A stretch of 64,000 nt of DNA from Spirochaetaceae bacterium (GCA_020632655.1 JACKFD010000002.1:124001-188000), one strand, 5' to 3'. Counted from the first letter of the stretch, positions 33,736 through 42,499 are shown. Made by a program: numbers and translations. Notes: a model not told the origin generated them from the letters alone.

Positions 33736-33834
33736 CGAAGGGCTCCTCGTCGCGTGCGTCGCGCCGCAGGCCTGCGCGCCGGTCCCGCGTGGGCTGCCGG
33801 CGCGTCGCGCACGACGGGCCCGCCTGGGCGGACC

Positions 33835-34335
33835 TCAGCCGCCGTAGAAGACGTTGCTGCCGAGCTCCTTCATCTCGAGGACCGCCTCGTCCGGTCGTCC
33901 CTCGGGCTGTCGGGCGACGTGCGCGTCGACGACCTCGCCCACGAAGATGTGATGGTCGCCGCGCTCGACGACCTCGACGAGGCGGCACTCGACGCTCGCG
34001 ATCGCGTTGTCGAGGAGCGGCGCGCCGGTCGATCCCTTGCGATAGGGCTCGCCGCTGATCGTGTTGCCGTCCTTCTCGGCGGGCTTGAAGAAGCCGAAGG
34101 CGACGCCCTGCTGGCCCTTGCCGAGCACGTTGAGGGCGAAGTGGCCGGCCGCGCGACCGACCGTGTAGGCCCCCGAATCGACCTTCACACCGACCACGAC
34201 GAGCGGCGGGGCGAAGGCGGTCTGCGTCACCCAGTTGACGGTCGCGGCGGCGATCTCGTCGCCGTGCTCGGCCGTCATCACGTAGAGGCCGTAGGGGATC
34301 ATGCGGAGGGCGGTCTTCCTGGCGGCGTCGTCCAT
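33835..34335 (-). CDS. flavin reductase-like FMN-binding protein
   Basis: A 166-residue split-barrel flavin reductase. After MDDAARKTALRMIPYGLYVMTAEHGDEIAAATVNWVTQTAFAPP comes the conserved FALNVLGKGQQGVAFGFFKP and a late DHHIFVGEVVDA. This is the pattern of FMN-dependent flavin reductases that supply reduced flavin to a monooxygenase, or of related FMN-binding proteins. The start at 34335 is preferred; the open upstream extension has no protein-like composition. It diverges from an LLM-type gene, a plausible user of the reduced flavin. Confidence 0.85.
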   Translation of the reverse strand: MDDAARKTALRMIPYGLYVMTAEHGDEIAAATVNWVTQTAFAPPLVVVGVKVDSGAYTVGRAAGHFALNVLGKGQQGVAFGFFKPAEKDGNTISGEPYRKGSTGAPLLDNAIASVECRLVEVVERGDHHIFVGEVVDAHVARQPEGRPDEAVLEMKELGSNVFYGG

Positions 34336-34549
34336 GTCGGTCGGGTTCCTCGTCGTGGCGGGTGGTGATCGGCCGTTGGTGGGTGGCCGGGGATGATCGC
34401 AGGGAATCGGGAAGGCGTCGACGCGCGGGCGCATCGTGTCGGCGCGCGGGGCGATGGACGTCGATGGGGACGATCGCGCTTGCGCGGCCGCGGTCTCGAG
34501 GGTGAACATGGCGCGGCTCCCATCGAACGATCCGGCACGAGGTCCCGAC

Positions 34550-35539
34550 ATGTCCGACCACCAGCTCGCCTGCGGTCTGCCGCCGGGCCCCGACTTCGCG
34601 GATCTCGCCGCCCTGGCGGAGTCGCTCGGCTATGCGCGGGTCTGGATCTTCGAATCGCCGGCGCTCTGGGAGGATCCGCTGATCCATCTCGCCCTCGCGG
34701 CGGAGCGGACGTCGCGGATCGGGCTCGCGACGGCGGTGCTGATCCCGCAGCAGCGATCGCTCCCGGCCATGGCGTCGGGTCTCGCGACGGTCGCGCGGCT
34801 CGCGCCGGGTCGGCTGCGTGCGTGCTTCGGGACGGGCTTCACGGCGATGGTCGCGACGGGCCGGACGCCGATGCGTCTCGACGCGCTCCTGGACTACGTC
34901 GCTGCGCTGCGCGGACTGCTCGCGGGCGAGACGGTTCGCTACGAGGGCCGCGTCCTGCGCATGATGCATTCGCCGGGGCTCGCAACGGAGCGCCCGATCG
35001 ACGTGCCGCTCTGGCTGAGCGTCTTCGGCCCCCGCGGCCAGGCGCGCGCGGCGGAGATCGCGGAGGGGATCATCGGCCCGCTGCACCCGACGCTGCCGAC
35101 GGCGACGATGGTCTCGGGAACCGTGCTCGAGGCTGGCGAGGATCCGCAGTCGCCGCGGGTGCGTGAGGCCGTCGGGCCGTGGCGCGTCGTGGCGTGGCAC
35201 GGCGCGTGGGCGCGCGGGGGGGCCTCGGCGGTCGACGCGATGCCCGGCGGCGCGGTCTGGCGCGCGGCGCTCGAAGGGCTCGCCGCCGAGGACGAGCGGC
35301 ATCTGCTCGCCTTCGAGGGCCACGTGACGCATCTGCCTTCGCGTGATCGCGGGCTGCTCGACCAGCCGCAGGCGGGCGGTGCCGCACGAGGCGAGCTCAC
35401 GGGTGATGCGGCGAGCGTACGGGCCGGTGTCGAGGCGCTCTGGAACGCGGGCTTCCGCGAGGTGATCTACACGCCGAGCGGACCGGACGTGGCGAGGGAG
35501 CTGCGTGCGTTCGCGGCGGCGGCGACCGACGCGAGCTGA
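34550..35539 (+). CDS. LLM-class flavin-dependent oxidoreductase
   Basis: A 329-residue luciferase-like TIM-barrel protein. Signatures are LAALAESLGYARVWIFESPALWEDP, RIGLATAVLIPQQRSLPAMASGLATVARLAPGRLRACFGTG and IDVPLWLSVFGPRGQARAAEIAEGII, the last two lining the flavin/F420 site. The ATG at 34550 is the best match to family N termini; other in-frame starts lie about 40 bases upstream. It may work with the divergent flavin reductase as a two-component oxygenase, although F420-dependent oxidoreduction is equally possible. Confidence 0.85.
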   Translation: MSDHQLACGLPPGPDFADLAALAESLGYARVWIFESPALWEDPLIHLALAAERTSRIGLATAVLIPQQRSLPAMASGLATVARLAPGRLRACFGTGFTAMVATGRTPMRLDALLDYVAALRGLLAGETVRYEGRVLRMMHSPGLATERPIDVPLWLSVFGPRGQARAAEIAEGIIGPLHPTLPTATMVSGTVLEAGEDPQSPRVREAVGPWRVVAWHGAWARGGASAVDAMPGGAVWRAALEGLAAEDERHLLAFEGHVTHLPSRDRGLLDQPQAGGAARGELTGDAASVRAGVEALWNAGFREVIYTPSGPDVARELRAFAAAATDAS

Positions 35540-35572
35540 GGCGCGACACCGGGCGGTGGCCAGGTTCCCGCT

Positions 35573-35612
35573 CGGCGCGTCGAAGAGGCGCAGGGGCTCC
35601 TGCGACGCGCCG
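35573..35612 (+). terminator. hairpin terminator after the LLM gene
   Basis: Arms CGGCGCGTCG (35573-35582) and CGACGCGCCG (35603-35612) pair perfectly, and CAGG/CCTG close a 4-base loop inside, with a bulge on one side. It lies 33 bases past the LLM stop and 20 bases past the convergent SPFH gene's end, so it can serve both strands. No U-run. Confidence 0.5.
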
Positions 35613-35641
35613 AACGACTGCCTCCGGCCGCCTCAGTCGTT
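35613..35641 (-). terminator. hairpin at the SPFH gene end
   Basis: Arms AACGACTG (35613-35620) and CAGTCGTT (35634-35641) flank a 13-base loop and include the stop codon of the minus-strand SPFH gene. Together with the adjacent hairpin it makes a double stem between convergent genes. Confidence 0.4.
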
Positions 35642-36433
35642 CACGATGAGGGGCATCTTTCCGGTTCCGTCGCCCGTCACGATGACCTTCGTGTTGGGCG
35701 AGCTGGCGAGGGCCTTGAGCATCTGGATCTGGTTGTAACGCAGCTGCGACTCGGTCAGGGAGGAGTTGATGATCTCCTGGGCCTGCTTGACGCCCTCGGC
35801 CTCGATCCGCATCCGCTCGGCCTCACGCTGCTGCTTGGCGATCACGAACTCCATCTGGAGTGCGGCCTGCTCGGCGTTGACCTTGTCCTGGATCGCATTC
35901 GACATCGACTGCGGCAGCAGGATGTCCTTCAGCAGGACCGCGTCGATCACGAAGCCCTTGTCGGCGACGTGGGCGACGAGCTCGTCCTTCATGACCTGCT
36001 CGACCTTCTTGCGCTCGATCGCGTAGAGCTCCTTCGCGTAGTACTTCGAGCTCACCTCGCGCGCCGTCGCGAGGAAGTTGCTGAGCACGAAGACGGTCTC
36101 GTAGGAGGGACCGAATTGCGTGTAGACGCTGCGGACGGCAGCGGGATCGACGTGGTAGAGGAGGGTGATCTGCGCTTCGACCGAGAGCCCCTCGCGCGTC
36201 GGCAGGGGCAACGTCTCGTAGATCTCGACCGTGCGGACGTTGGTCTTCACGATGCGCGTGACCCCCGGCATGAAGGCGTGGGGGCCGCTGTCGAGGCGTT
36301 CGGGCTCGAGTCGGCCGAGGCGCTGGCGAAGGCCGACCTCGCCGGGGCGGACGATCGTGCAGCCCGGCAGGCTGCCGAGCAGGAAGGAGAGGACGAGAAG
36401 CGAGACGAGAGCCGTAGACCTGGACGAATCCAT
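35633..36433 (-). CDS. SPFH/prohibitin-domain lipoprotein
   Basis: A 266-residue stomatin/prohibitin-fold protein with a lipoprotein signal (FLLGSLPG before Cys25). The SPFH domain is about residues 30-190: GEVGLRQRLGRLEPERLDSGPHAFMPGVTRIVKTNVRTVEIYE, LSVEAQITLLYHVDPAAVRSVYTQFG. A coiled coil (VNAEQAALQMEFVIAKQQREAERMRIEAEGVKQAQEII) follows. SPFH proteins assemble into large membrane-associated rings that organise proteases or lipids. A lipidated form places it on the outer leaflet of the inner membrane or on the outer membrane. The DUF502 membrane protein gene lies upstream on the same strand. Confidence 0.87.
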   Translation of the reverse strand: MDSSRSTALVSLLVLSFLLGSLPGCTIVRPGEVGLRQRLGRLEPERLDSGPHAFMPGVTRIVKTNVRTVEIYETLPLPTREGLSVEAQITLLYHVDPAAVRSVYTQFGPSYETVFVLSNFLATAREVSSKYYAKELYAIERKKVEQVMKDELVAHVADKGFVIDAVLLKDILLPQSMSNAIQDKVNAEQAALQMEFVIAKQQREAERMRIEAEGVKQAQEIINSSLTESQLRYNQIQMLKALASSPNTKVIVTGDGTGKMPLIVND

Positions 36434-36570
36434 CACCCGATCCTCCGGAGGGGGGCGGCGGGATCGACGGCGCGCGGCCGGTCCTCGTCGGGTACCCCCG
36501 TCGAGCGAGAAGCACGCAATCGATGGCGTGCGGCGACTTGGGCACCCGCTCGGGCCGTCGGGTTCCGTTC

Positions 36571-37239
36571 CTAGGCTTCGATCGATCCGGTCCGCGCCTT
36601 CGAGACGGTTGCCACGGGTGGCGTGATCCCCATCGAAACGTACGTCGCAACGACCCGGTCGATCCCCACCTCCGCCGGCTTCACCCAGGCCGCCGGCACG
36701 TAGAGCAGCCCGCCCCCGATCGGAACGGGTGAGGTCGGCACGAGTACCGCACGGTAGTCCCGCCCATCGATCGGGATCGTCTCGTGGCTCGGCGCCAGCG
36801 CCAGCACGGCGACCCCCTCGCCCCCGAAGAAACACCAGACGGGACTCATCGCACGCAGGTCCGCCTGCTGCGTGCGGTCGAGCAGCCCGACCATGCGATC
36901 CGTCGTGTCGTAGAGGCTGCCGAGCAGCGGGATGCGCCGCAGGGTGTGGTCGGCCAGCGTCTGGAGGGGCCCCTTCAGCCCTGCCTGTACCGCGAGACCG
37001 AGCGGGTAGAGCGCCACGACCAGCAGCAGCGTCCCGATCAGGTAGGCGAGTCGCGAGTCCTCGGTGAGCGGTGCGCCGACCGCGGCGAAGAGGCGCCCGA
37101 CCACGCTCTCCGGCCCCAGGCTCCGGATCAGTACGCCGACCAGCCAACCGACGACGGCGAGCGTCAGGGTGATGGGCAGCAGGGCGAGCAGCCCCGAGAC
37201 CCAGGTACCGGCGATCGATTGCATGCTGCGCTTCAGCAT
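36571..37239 (-). CDS. DUF502 membrane protein
   Basis: A 222-residue integral membrane protein with two strong helices (about 10-40, WVSGLLALLPITLTLAVVGW; about 65-85, AYLIGTLLLVVALYPLGLAV). A conserved soluble part follows: RRIPLLGSLYDTTDRMVGLL, then VAVLALAPSHETI and VLVPTSPVPIGGGLLYVPAAWV. This is the DUF502 family, of unknown function, widespread in proteobacteria and plants. The final PTSP-containing segment is its hallmark. It precedes the SPFH gene by 137 bases; both act at the membrane. Confidence 0.85.
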   Translation of the reverse strand: MLKRSMQSIAGTWVSGLLALLPITLTLAVVGWLVGVLIRSLGPESVVGRLFAAVGAPLTEDSRLAYLIGTLLLVVALYPLGLAVQAGLKGPLQTLADHTLRRIPLLGSLYDTTDRMVGLLDRTQQADLRAMSPVWCFFGGEGVAVLALAPSHETIPIDGRDYRAVLVPTSPVPIGGGLLYVPAAWVKPAEVGIDRVVATYVSMGITPPVATVSKARTGSIEA

Positions 37240-37348
37240 GGGCACTCCCCGCGACGTCGGGCGTCGCGGCGCGGAGCGTAGGGCATCCATGCGTGACGCC
37301 CCGATCCCGATCGGCCCGGCGGCCTGGTCGGGGCCGCCCGCAGTTGGA

Positions 37349-37355
37349 CTAGACT
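37349..37355 (+). promoter_or_regulatory. CTAGACT promoter element
   Basis: CTAGACT lies 55 bases before the start codon at 37411. TAGACT is a -10-like hexamer. A -35 is not obvious. It is identical to the elements at 30884 (minus) and 40315 (plus). Confidence 0.4.
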
Positions 37356-37410
37356 GCGCGACCCGTTCGCCCCGCGCCGTCCCGATCGACGGCCGAACCC
37401 AGGAGACCCC

Positions 37411-38502
37411 ATGCCCGTTGCCCTCGACGAGTTCCCGATCCACCAGGGTCCTGAGTCGATGAAGCATTTTCTCACCAGCGATCGCAACGTCTACGACCGT
37501 TGCATCATGCACGCGCTGAGTCGAGACGGAGAGCTGCAGTTGGCGGCGGGGCTCGGCGTGTATCCGGGCGTCGGCGTGATCGACTGTTATGTGGCGATCC
37601 GGCAGGGGCGACGGCTGACTTCGCTGCGCACCTCGGGATCGCTCTCCGACGATCGGATGCAGCAGAAGGTCGGGCCGATGTCGATCGACGTCGTGAAGGG
37701 GCTCGAGACGGTCGCCTTCCGTTGCGAAGGGGCGGCGAACGGGGTCGAGGTCGACCTGACCTGGCAGGCGGCGGTGCCCGCGACGGACGAGCCGCGTCAC
37801 ATCCGCCGCCAGGGCGAGACGACGATCCTCGACGCCTTCCGCTTCGTGCAGCAGGCGGACGTGACGGGGCGGGTCCGCGTCGACGACCGTACGGTCCAGG
37901 CGACGGATTGGGTCGGCGCGCGCGATCGATCCTGGGGCGTCCGTCCGGTCGGCGACGCGACGAGCCCCCAGCGTCCCTTCGGAGAGCACGCCATGTGGTG
38001 GTGCTGGATCCCGCTCCGCTTCGAGGACTTCGGCCTGATGTTCGTGCTCGAGGAGGAGCCCGACGGCCATCGCACGATCAACCACGCCATCCGCGTCCGG
38101 CCCGACGGCCGCGTCGACCAGCTCGGCTGGCCCGAGGTCGAGATCGAGTACGCGAAGGGTTCGCGCTACCCCGTGCGCGCCCGGATCGGTGTGAAGGAGC
38201 GCGGCGGTCGCAGGCTCGAGCTCGACATCGAGCCGCTCGGCCCGATGCCGCTCAGCGTCGGTCTCGGCTACGGACCCGAGGACGATGGCTGGAACCACGG
38301 CCGCTGGATGGGCGAGCAGTGGATCCAGCGCGTCGACCACGACCTCGACGCCGAGGCGACGAGACAGCGCGTGGCCTGGAGCATGATCGACCACGCGGCG
38401 CGCGCGACCTTCGATGGGCAGACGGGCTACGGGATCTTCGAGCACCTCTGCATCGGCCGGCACGACCCGTCGGGCTTCCCGGACCTCATGACGATGGCGT
38501 GA
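37411..38502 (+). CDS. CrtC/lipocalin-like protein, unknown
   Basis: A 363-residue all-beta protein without a signal peptide. Segments such as QQADVTGRVRVDDRTVQATDWVGARDRSWGVRP, WWCWIPLRFEDFGLMFVLEEEPDG and NHAIRVRPDGRVDQLGWPEVEIEYAKGSRYP resemble the two-domain, lipocalin-like fold of hydroxyneurosporene synthase (CrtC) and related DUF7064/7065 proteins. Substrates of related proteins are long hydrophobic polyenes or acids, which fits the lipid-oriented gene set. AGGAGA precedes the ATG. The fold assignment is tentative and no activity should be assumed. Confidence 0.6.
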   Translation: MPVALDEFPIHQGPESMKHFLTSDRNVYDRCIMHALSRDGELQLAAGLGVYPGVGVIDCYVAIRQGRRLTSLRTSGSLSDDRMQQKVGPMSIDVVKGLETVAFRCEGAANGVEVDLTWQAAVPATDEPRHIRRQGETTILDAFRFVQQADVTGRVRVDDRTVQATDWVGARDRSWGVRPVGDATSPQRPFGEHAMWWCWIPLRFEDFGLMFVLEEEPDGHRTINHAIRVRPDGRVDQLGWPEVEIEYAKGSRYPVRARIGVKERGGRRLELDIEPLGPMPLSVGLGYGPEDDGWNHGRWMGEQWIQRVDHDLDAEATRQRVAWSMIDHAARATFDGQTGYGIFEHLCIGRHDPSGFPDLMTMA

Positions 38503-38553
38503 GGTGCAAGGGGCGATGCACCCGGGAGAACCGTGCCTTTGCGCCCGATGGCC

Positions 38554-39657
38554 TCAGGCCTTCTTGGCGTCCTCGGCGACGTAGCTCGCCGGGCCCGAGC
38601 CGGGCTCGTGGCAGACGGGGAAGGGGCGCGTCGTTTCGATGCGATCGAGGAAGCCGCCGTAGGTGAAGCCGGTCTGGGCGGGGCTGCCGAACATCTCGTG
38701 TGGCCAGGCCAGCGGGCGCCGAGAGGCCCGCTCGAGTCGCTCGAAGAGCGGCTCGGGGATCTCGAGGCGGATCGCCCCGAGGTTGTCGCGCAGCTGGGCG
38801 AGCGTGCGGGCGCCGACGATCGGGATCGCGCGCGGCGAGCGCATGCGCAGCCAGCGCAGTGCGACCTGTGCGGGGCTGCTGCCGAGCTCCGCCGCGACCC
38901 GCTCGAGCGCGTCGACGATCGAGCGCTTCTCTTCGGGGATGCCTTCGCCGCGCAGCCGGCTGCGCTCCGAGTCGCGACCCGCCGGACTGCCCTGCGAGAA
39001 CTTGCCCGTCAGCAGACCCTGATCGAGGGGCGACCAGCAGCACACGGCGAGATCGAGCGCGTCGGCCATCGGCAGGAACTCGCCCTCGACGCTCCGCTCC
39101 GACAGGCTGTAGAGGACCTGGATCGCCGAGAGCGGCGCCCAGCCGCGCAGCTCGGCCATCGTCTGCGCGCGCGCCACGACCCAGGCGGGCGCATCCGAGA
39201 GTCCGACGTAGTGGACCTTGCCCTCGCGGACGAGATCATCGAGGGATTGCATGACCTCCTCGATCGGCGTGAGGAAGTCCCAGACGTGCACCCAGTAGAC
39301 GTCGACGTAGTCGGTCCGCAGGCGCCGGAGGCTCGCTTCCAGTGCGCGCCGCATGTTCTTGCGCGAGTTGCCCGCCGCATTCGGGTCGCGTGCGCCGGGT
39401 CCGGCCGTGAATTTCGTGGAGACGACGAAGCGGTCGCGTTCCGAGGCGATCAGCTCGCCGAGCAGCCGCTCGCTCGTCCCGCCCGTGTAGACGTCGGCCG
39501 TATCGATGAAGTTGCCGCCGGCCTCGACGAAGGCGTCGAAGATCGCGCGGCTCTCCTTCGCGTTGCTGCCCCAGCCCCACTCCTCGCCGAAGGTCATCGC
39601 GCCGAGGCAGAGCTCGGAGACCTTGATGCCGGAGCGACCGAAGACCGGGTAGCGCAT
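38554..39657 (-). CDS. aldo/keto reductase
   Basis: A 367-residue TIM-barrel NADPH-dependent reductase. Motifs include LGAMTFGEEWGWG, FIDTADVYTGGTSE with catalytic Tyr57 and Asp52, VVSTKFT with the lysine, VYWVHVWDF with the histidine, YVGLSDAPAW, and SPAQVALRWLRMRSPRAIPIVGARTLAQLRDNLGA for cofactor binding. It is of the YhdN/Gas-type subgroup acting on aldehydes and ketones. ATG 39657 is chosen by the typical MRYPVFGRSG N terminus; a longer version adds 13 unrelated residues. Compare the Tyr-less homologue at 32671. Confidence 0.92.
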   Translation of the reverse strand: MRYPVFGRSGIKVSELCLGAMTFGEEWGWGSNAKESRAIFDAFVEAGGNFIDTADVYTGGTSERLLGELIASERDRFVVSTKFTAGPGARDPNAAGNSRKNMRRALEASLRRLRTDYVDVYWVHVWDFLTPIEEVMQSLDDLVREGKVHYVGLSDAPAWVVARAQTMAELRGWAPLSAIQVLYSLSERSVEGEFLPMADALDLAVCCWSPLDQGLLTGKFSQGSPAGRDSERSRLRGEGIPEEKRSIVDALERVAAELGSSPAQVALRWLRMRSPRAIPIVGARTLAQLRDNLGAIRLEIPEPLFERLERASRRPLAWPHEMFGSPAQTGFTYGGFLDRIETTRPFPVCHEPGSGPASYVAEDAKKA

Positions 39658-39733
39658 GTCTCGACCTCCCATGGGTAGGGGCGCCGAGCTTATCATGCGT
39701 CCGCGAACGACCGACGGGGCGAATCGCGCGCGG

Positions 39734-40144
39734 CTACGGCAGCGAGACGAGCTCGATCCGCACGCGCACGACGCCGGCCTGCTTCATGCCGAGCTCGTCG
39801 GCGGCCGCGCCGGAGAGATCGATGATGCGGCCGTCGACGAAGGGGCCGCGGTCGTTGATGCGGACCTGCACGGCGCGCTTGCCGTGCGCGGCGTCGACGC
39901 GCTCGACTCGGACGACGCTGCCGAAAGGGAGCGAGCGGTGGGCGGCCGTCAGGGCGCGGGGGTCGTAGCGTTCGCCGGAGGCGGTCGGGCGACCGGCGAG
40001 CGACGGCGCGTAGTAGCTCGCCAGGCCCTCCTGTCCCGGGACGAGTGCGCCGGGGGGAGCGGGGTGGACGCAGGCGGCCGTGAAGGTCAGGGCGAGCAGG
40101 GCGACGAGGAGCCAGCCGGGCCCCGCCCTTCGCTCTCGCCGCAT
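39734..40144 (-). CDS. rlpA: RlpA-like septal lipoprotein
   Basis: A 136-residue double-psi beta-barrel protein with a signal peptide ending at a probable lipobox (FTAA before Cys25). The barrel is nearly the whole family signature: GLASYYAPSLAGRPTASGERYDPRALTAAHRSLPFGSVVRVERV, INDRGPFVDGRIIDLSGAAADELG. RlpA proteins cleave naked glycan strands and concentrate at division sites. The C-terminal SPOR domain found in many homologues is absent, so this is the short form. It diverges from the DUF35 operon. Confidence 0.88.
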   Translation of the reverse strand: MRRERRAGPGWLLVALLALTFTAACVHPAPPGALVPGQEGLASYYAPSLAGRPTASGERYDPRALTAAHRSLPFGSVVRVERVDAAHGKRAVQVRINDRGPFVDGRIIDLSGAAADELGMKQAGVVRVRIELVSLP

Positions 40145-40291
40145 GTCGTCCTCCTCCCGGCCGGGATGGCCGGTCGCGCGGCGGGATGATCGCCGGATCC
40201 CGGCCAGGCGAAGTGACGGCCGACACGAGCAGCGCCGGATTCCACCGGATTCCGGGGCCCGGCGCCCCATCCGAGCGCCCACCCAGGCCCC

Positions 40292-40321
40292 TTGAACCCC
40301 GCCCGCCGACCTGCCTAGACT
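40292..40321 (+). promoter_or_regulatory. promoter predicting a leaderless mRNA for the double-DUF35 gene
   Basis: TTGAAC (40292-40297) and TAGACT (40316-40321) are 18 bases apart. A start about 7 bases after the -10 falls exactly on the ATG at 40328, which also lacks a Shine-Dalgarno sequence. The transcript is therefore likely to begin at the start codon. Confidence 0.5.
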
Positions 40322-40327
40322 GACCGC

Positions 40328-41317
40328 ATGCCGAAATTCGAGACCACGCACTACACGCTCGAGTATCCCTACCAGCGGACGACCGGTCCTGTGACCGGTC
40401 CTTTCCTGACCGGCCTGCGCGACGGGAAGCTGCTGGGCATCCGGTCGGGGAGTCGGGTCCTGTGCCCGCCGCTCGAGTTCGATCCCGACACCTTCGAGGA
40501 GCTCGAGCCCGACTTCGTCGAGGTCGGCCCCTTCGGCACCGTCGGCAGCTGGACCTGGATCGCCGAGCCGACGCGCAAGCATCCCTTCCAGGAGCCCTTC
40601 GCCTTCGCGACGATCGCCCTCGACGGGGCCGACACGCCGATCGTGCACGCGGTCAAGGCGTCGTCGGTCGACGTGATGAAGCGCGGGATGCGGGTCAAGG
40701 CGATGTATCGCGAGGAGCGGGTCGGTGCGATCACGGACGTCTACTTCGTCCCCGAAGCCGAGGCCTACGAGCAGAAGATCGCGAAGGGCAAGGGCGAGGT
40801 CGGCATCTCGCAGCACCTGATCTCGCTCGACTTCGAGGAGAGCTTCGCGCCGACGCGCAAGCGCTACCTCGAAGGCCTCGCGCGCGGCGTCTTCATCGGC
40901 CAGAAGAGCCCGGCGACGGGCAAGGTCTACATCCCGAGCAAGGGCTACGACCCGATCGAGCGCGTGCCCATGAGCGAGGCGGACGACGTCGAGCTGCCCT
41001 ACACGGGCACGATCACGAGCTACACGATCATCACCCCCGTCGCCTACTACGGTCAGAAGGAGACGGAGCCCTATATCCGGGCCTCGGTCCTGCTCGACGG
41101 CGCGGATACGCCCCTCGGCCAGCAGGACCTGCGAACGATCAGCACGGACGAGATCCGCGCCGGCATGCGCGTGAAGGCGATCTTCAAGCCCGAGGCCGAG
41201 CGCGACTTCGAAGGCATCGACAACCGCTGGGGCGGGACGGGCGGCGTGATCGACCGCTGGGAGCCGACGGGCGAGCCCGACGTGCCCTTCGAGGTCTTCT
41301 CGCAGCACGCCTACTGA
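40328..41317 (+). CDS. tandem DUF35 (OB-fold) protein without zinc ribbon cysteines
   Basis: A 329-residue protein made of two DUF35-like halves. The first, to about residue 150, has FLTGLRDGKLLGIRSGSRVLCPP and VGSWTWI, then PFAFATIALDGADTPIVH and GMRVKAMYREE. The second half repeats the order with YLEGLARGVFIGQKSPATGKVYIP, TITSYTIITPV, PYIRASVLLDGADTPLG and GMRVKAIFKPE. DUF35 proteins normally have a C-x2-C/C-x2-C zinc ribbon before an acyl-CoA-binding OB fold; here only a single Cys remains in half one and none in half two. They partner thiolase-type enzymes, two of which follow directly. Probably a scaffold or CoA-binding subunit. Confidence 0.82.
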   Translation: MPKFETTHYTLEYPYQRTTGPVTGPFLTGLRDGKLLGIRSGSRVLCPPLEFDPDTFEELEPDFVEVGPFGTVGSWTWIAEPTRKHPFQEPFAFATIALDGADTPIVHAVKASSVDVMKRGMRVKAMYREERVGAITDVYFVPEAEAYEQKIAKGKGEVGISQHLISLDFEESFAPTRKRYLEGLARGVFIGQKSPATGKVYIPSKGYDPIERVPMSEADDVELPYTGTITSYTIITPVAYYGQKETEPYIRASVLLDGADTPLGQQDLRTISTDEIRAGMRVKAIFKPEAERDFEGIDNRWGGTGGVIDRWEPTGEPDVPFEVFSQHAY

Positions 41318-41323
41318 GGCCCC

Positions 41324-41383
41324 GCCGCGAGGGCGACTCCTTCCGAATCGAAGAGGCTGCGCCGCGAGGGCGACTCCTTCCGA
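41324..41383. repeat. 23-bp direct repeat with 37-bp period
   Basis: GCCGCGAGGGCGACTCCTTC followed by CGA occurs at 41324-41346 and again, identically, at 41361-41383. It fills most of the 90-base gap between the DUF35 and thiolase-like genes. The second copy is followed closely by the thiolase-like start at 41408. Confidence 0.85.
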
Positions 41384-41407
41384 CCCGAACCCGGAGTACG
41401 AGAACCG

Positions 41408-42487
41408 ATGGCGAGCAGGACACACGGAAAAGAGGACATCGCGATCGTCGCGGTCGCCCAGACCCCGAGCTACCGGGCATTCGAGGAGACGGAGCCGCTG
41501 CTGCTGCTCACGCTCACGAACGAGATCCTGAAGGCGACGGGCCTCGAGCGGAACGACGTCGACTTCACGATCGCGGGCTCCTGCGACTACCTGTCGGGGC
41601 TCCCCTTCGCGTTCGTCTCGAACGTCGACGGCTTCGGGGCCTGGCCGCCGGTCTACGAGTCGCACCTCGAGATGGACGGCGCCTGGGCGCTCTTCGAGGC
41701 CTACGTCCGGCTCCAGATGGGCGACATCGACACGGCCCTCGTCGCCGGCTCCGGCAAGAGCTCCCCGGGCCGACCGCGCGAGATCTTCGCCCTGCAGAGC
41801 AACCCCTACTACCTGGCCCCGCTCGGCTTCGATCCGATCTCGCTTGCGGGCATGCAGGCGAACGCCCTGATCGACTCCGGCAAGGCGACGGAAGAGGACT
41901 TCGCCCGGGTGGTCTCGCGCTCGCGGCGGGACGGACTCTCGAACCCCTACGCGCAGGTCGCGAAGGACGTCTCGCCCGAGGCCCTGCTGAAGGAGCCCTA
42001 CTACGCGCAGCCGCTGCGCAAACACGACCTGCCGCCGATCTCGGACGGCGCGTCGATGCTCTTGCTGGCACGAGGCGACCGCGCGCGGGAGCTCTCGGAC
42101 AACCCGGTCTGGATCACGGGCATCGACCACCGCATGGAGTCGAGCCATCCCGGCCTGCGCGACCTGACGGAGTCGACCTCGACCCGGATCGCGGCCGAGA
42201 AGCTCGGTCTCGACGGCGGCGCCTTCGACGTGGCCGAGCTGATGGTGACCTACAGCCCCGAGGAGATCGTGCTGAAGAACGCGCTCGGGCTGACGGACTC
42301 GGTCCGCATCAACCCGTCGGGCGGGCCGCTCTGCGGACATCCCGTGATGGCGACGGGGCTCGCGCGCGTCTGCGAGGCCGCCCGCCTGATCCAGCGGGGC
42401 GAGGCCGGAAGGGCGCTCGCGCACGCGTCGAGCGGCGGCGCCTTGCAACAGAATCTGCTCTGCACGCTCCAGGCGTCCGCGAGCTAG
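41408..42487 (+). CDS. thiolase-fold protein lacking the nucleophilic cysteine (partner A)
   Basis: A 359-residue thiolase-superfamily protein. It starts IAIVAVAQTPSYRAFEETEP, has the first-half core WALFEAYVRLQMGDIDTALVAGSGKSSPG, and the second half NPSGGPLCGHPVMATGLARVCEAARLI. At the place where thiolases have the CxSG nucleophile it reads HLEMDG, so there is no nucleophilic Cys. It pairs with a second thiolase-fold protein 12 bases downstream and follows a DUF35 protein. SCP2-like thiolase/DUF35 pairs include the Ltp2-type retro-aldolases of steroid side-chain breakdown. Activity is inferred only. Confidence 0.85.
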   Translation: MASRTHGKEDIAIVAVAQTPSYRAFEETEPLLLLTLTNEILKATGLERNDVDFTIAGSCDYLSGLPFAFVSNVDGFGAWPPVYESHLEMDGAWALFEAYVRLQMGDIDTALVAGSGKSSPGRPREIFALQSNPYYLAPLGFDPISLAGMQANALIDSGKATEEDFARVVSRSRRDGLSNPYAQVAKDVSPEALLKEPYYAQPLRKHDLPPISDGASMLLLARGDRARELSDNPVWITGIDHRMESSHPGLRDLTESTSTRIAAEKLGLDGGAFDVAELMVTYSPEEIVLKNALGLTDSVRINPSGGPLCGHPVMATGLARVCEAARLIQRGEAGRALAHASSGGALQQNLLCTLQASAS

Positions 42488-42499
42488 GGGGGACGCGAG

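Noticed and set aside
33736..33834. Terminator in the GC-rich gap between AKR and flavin reductase
   Set aside because: Several short GC arms could pair, but none gives a clear stem better than expected for such GC content.
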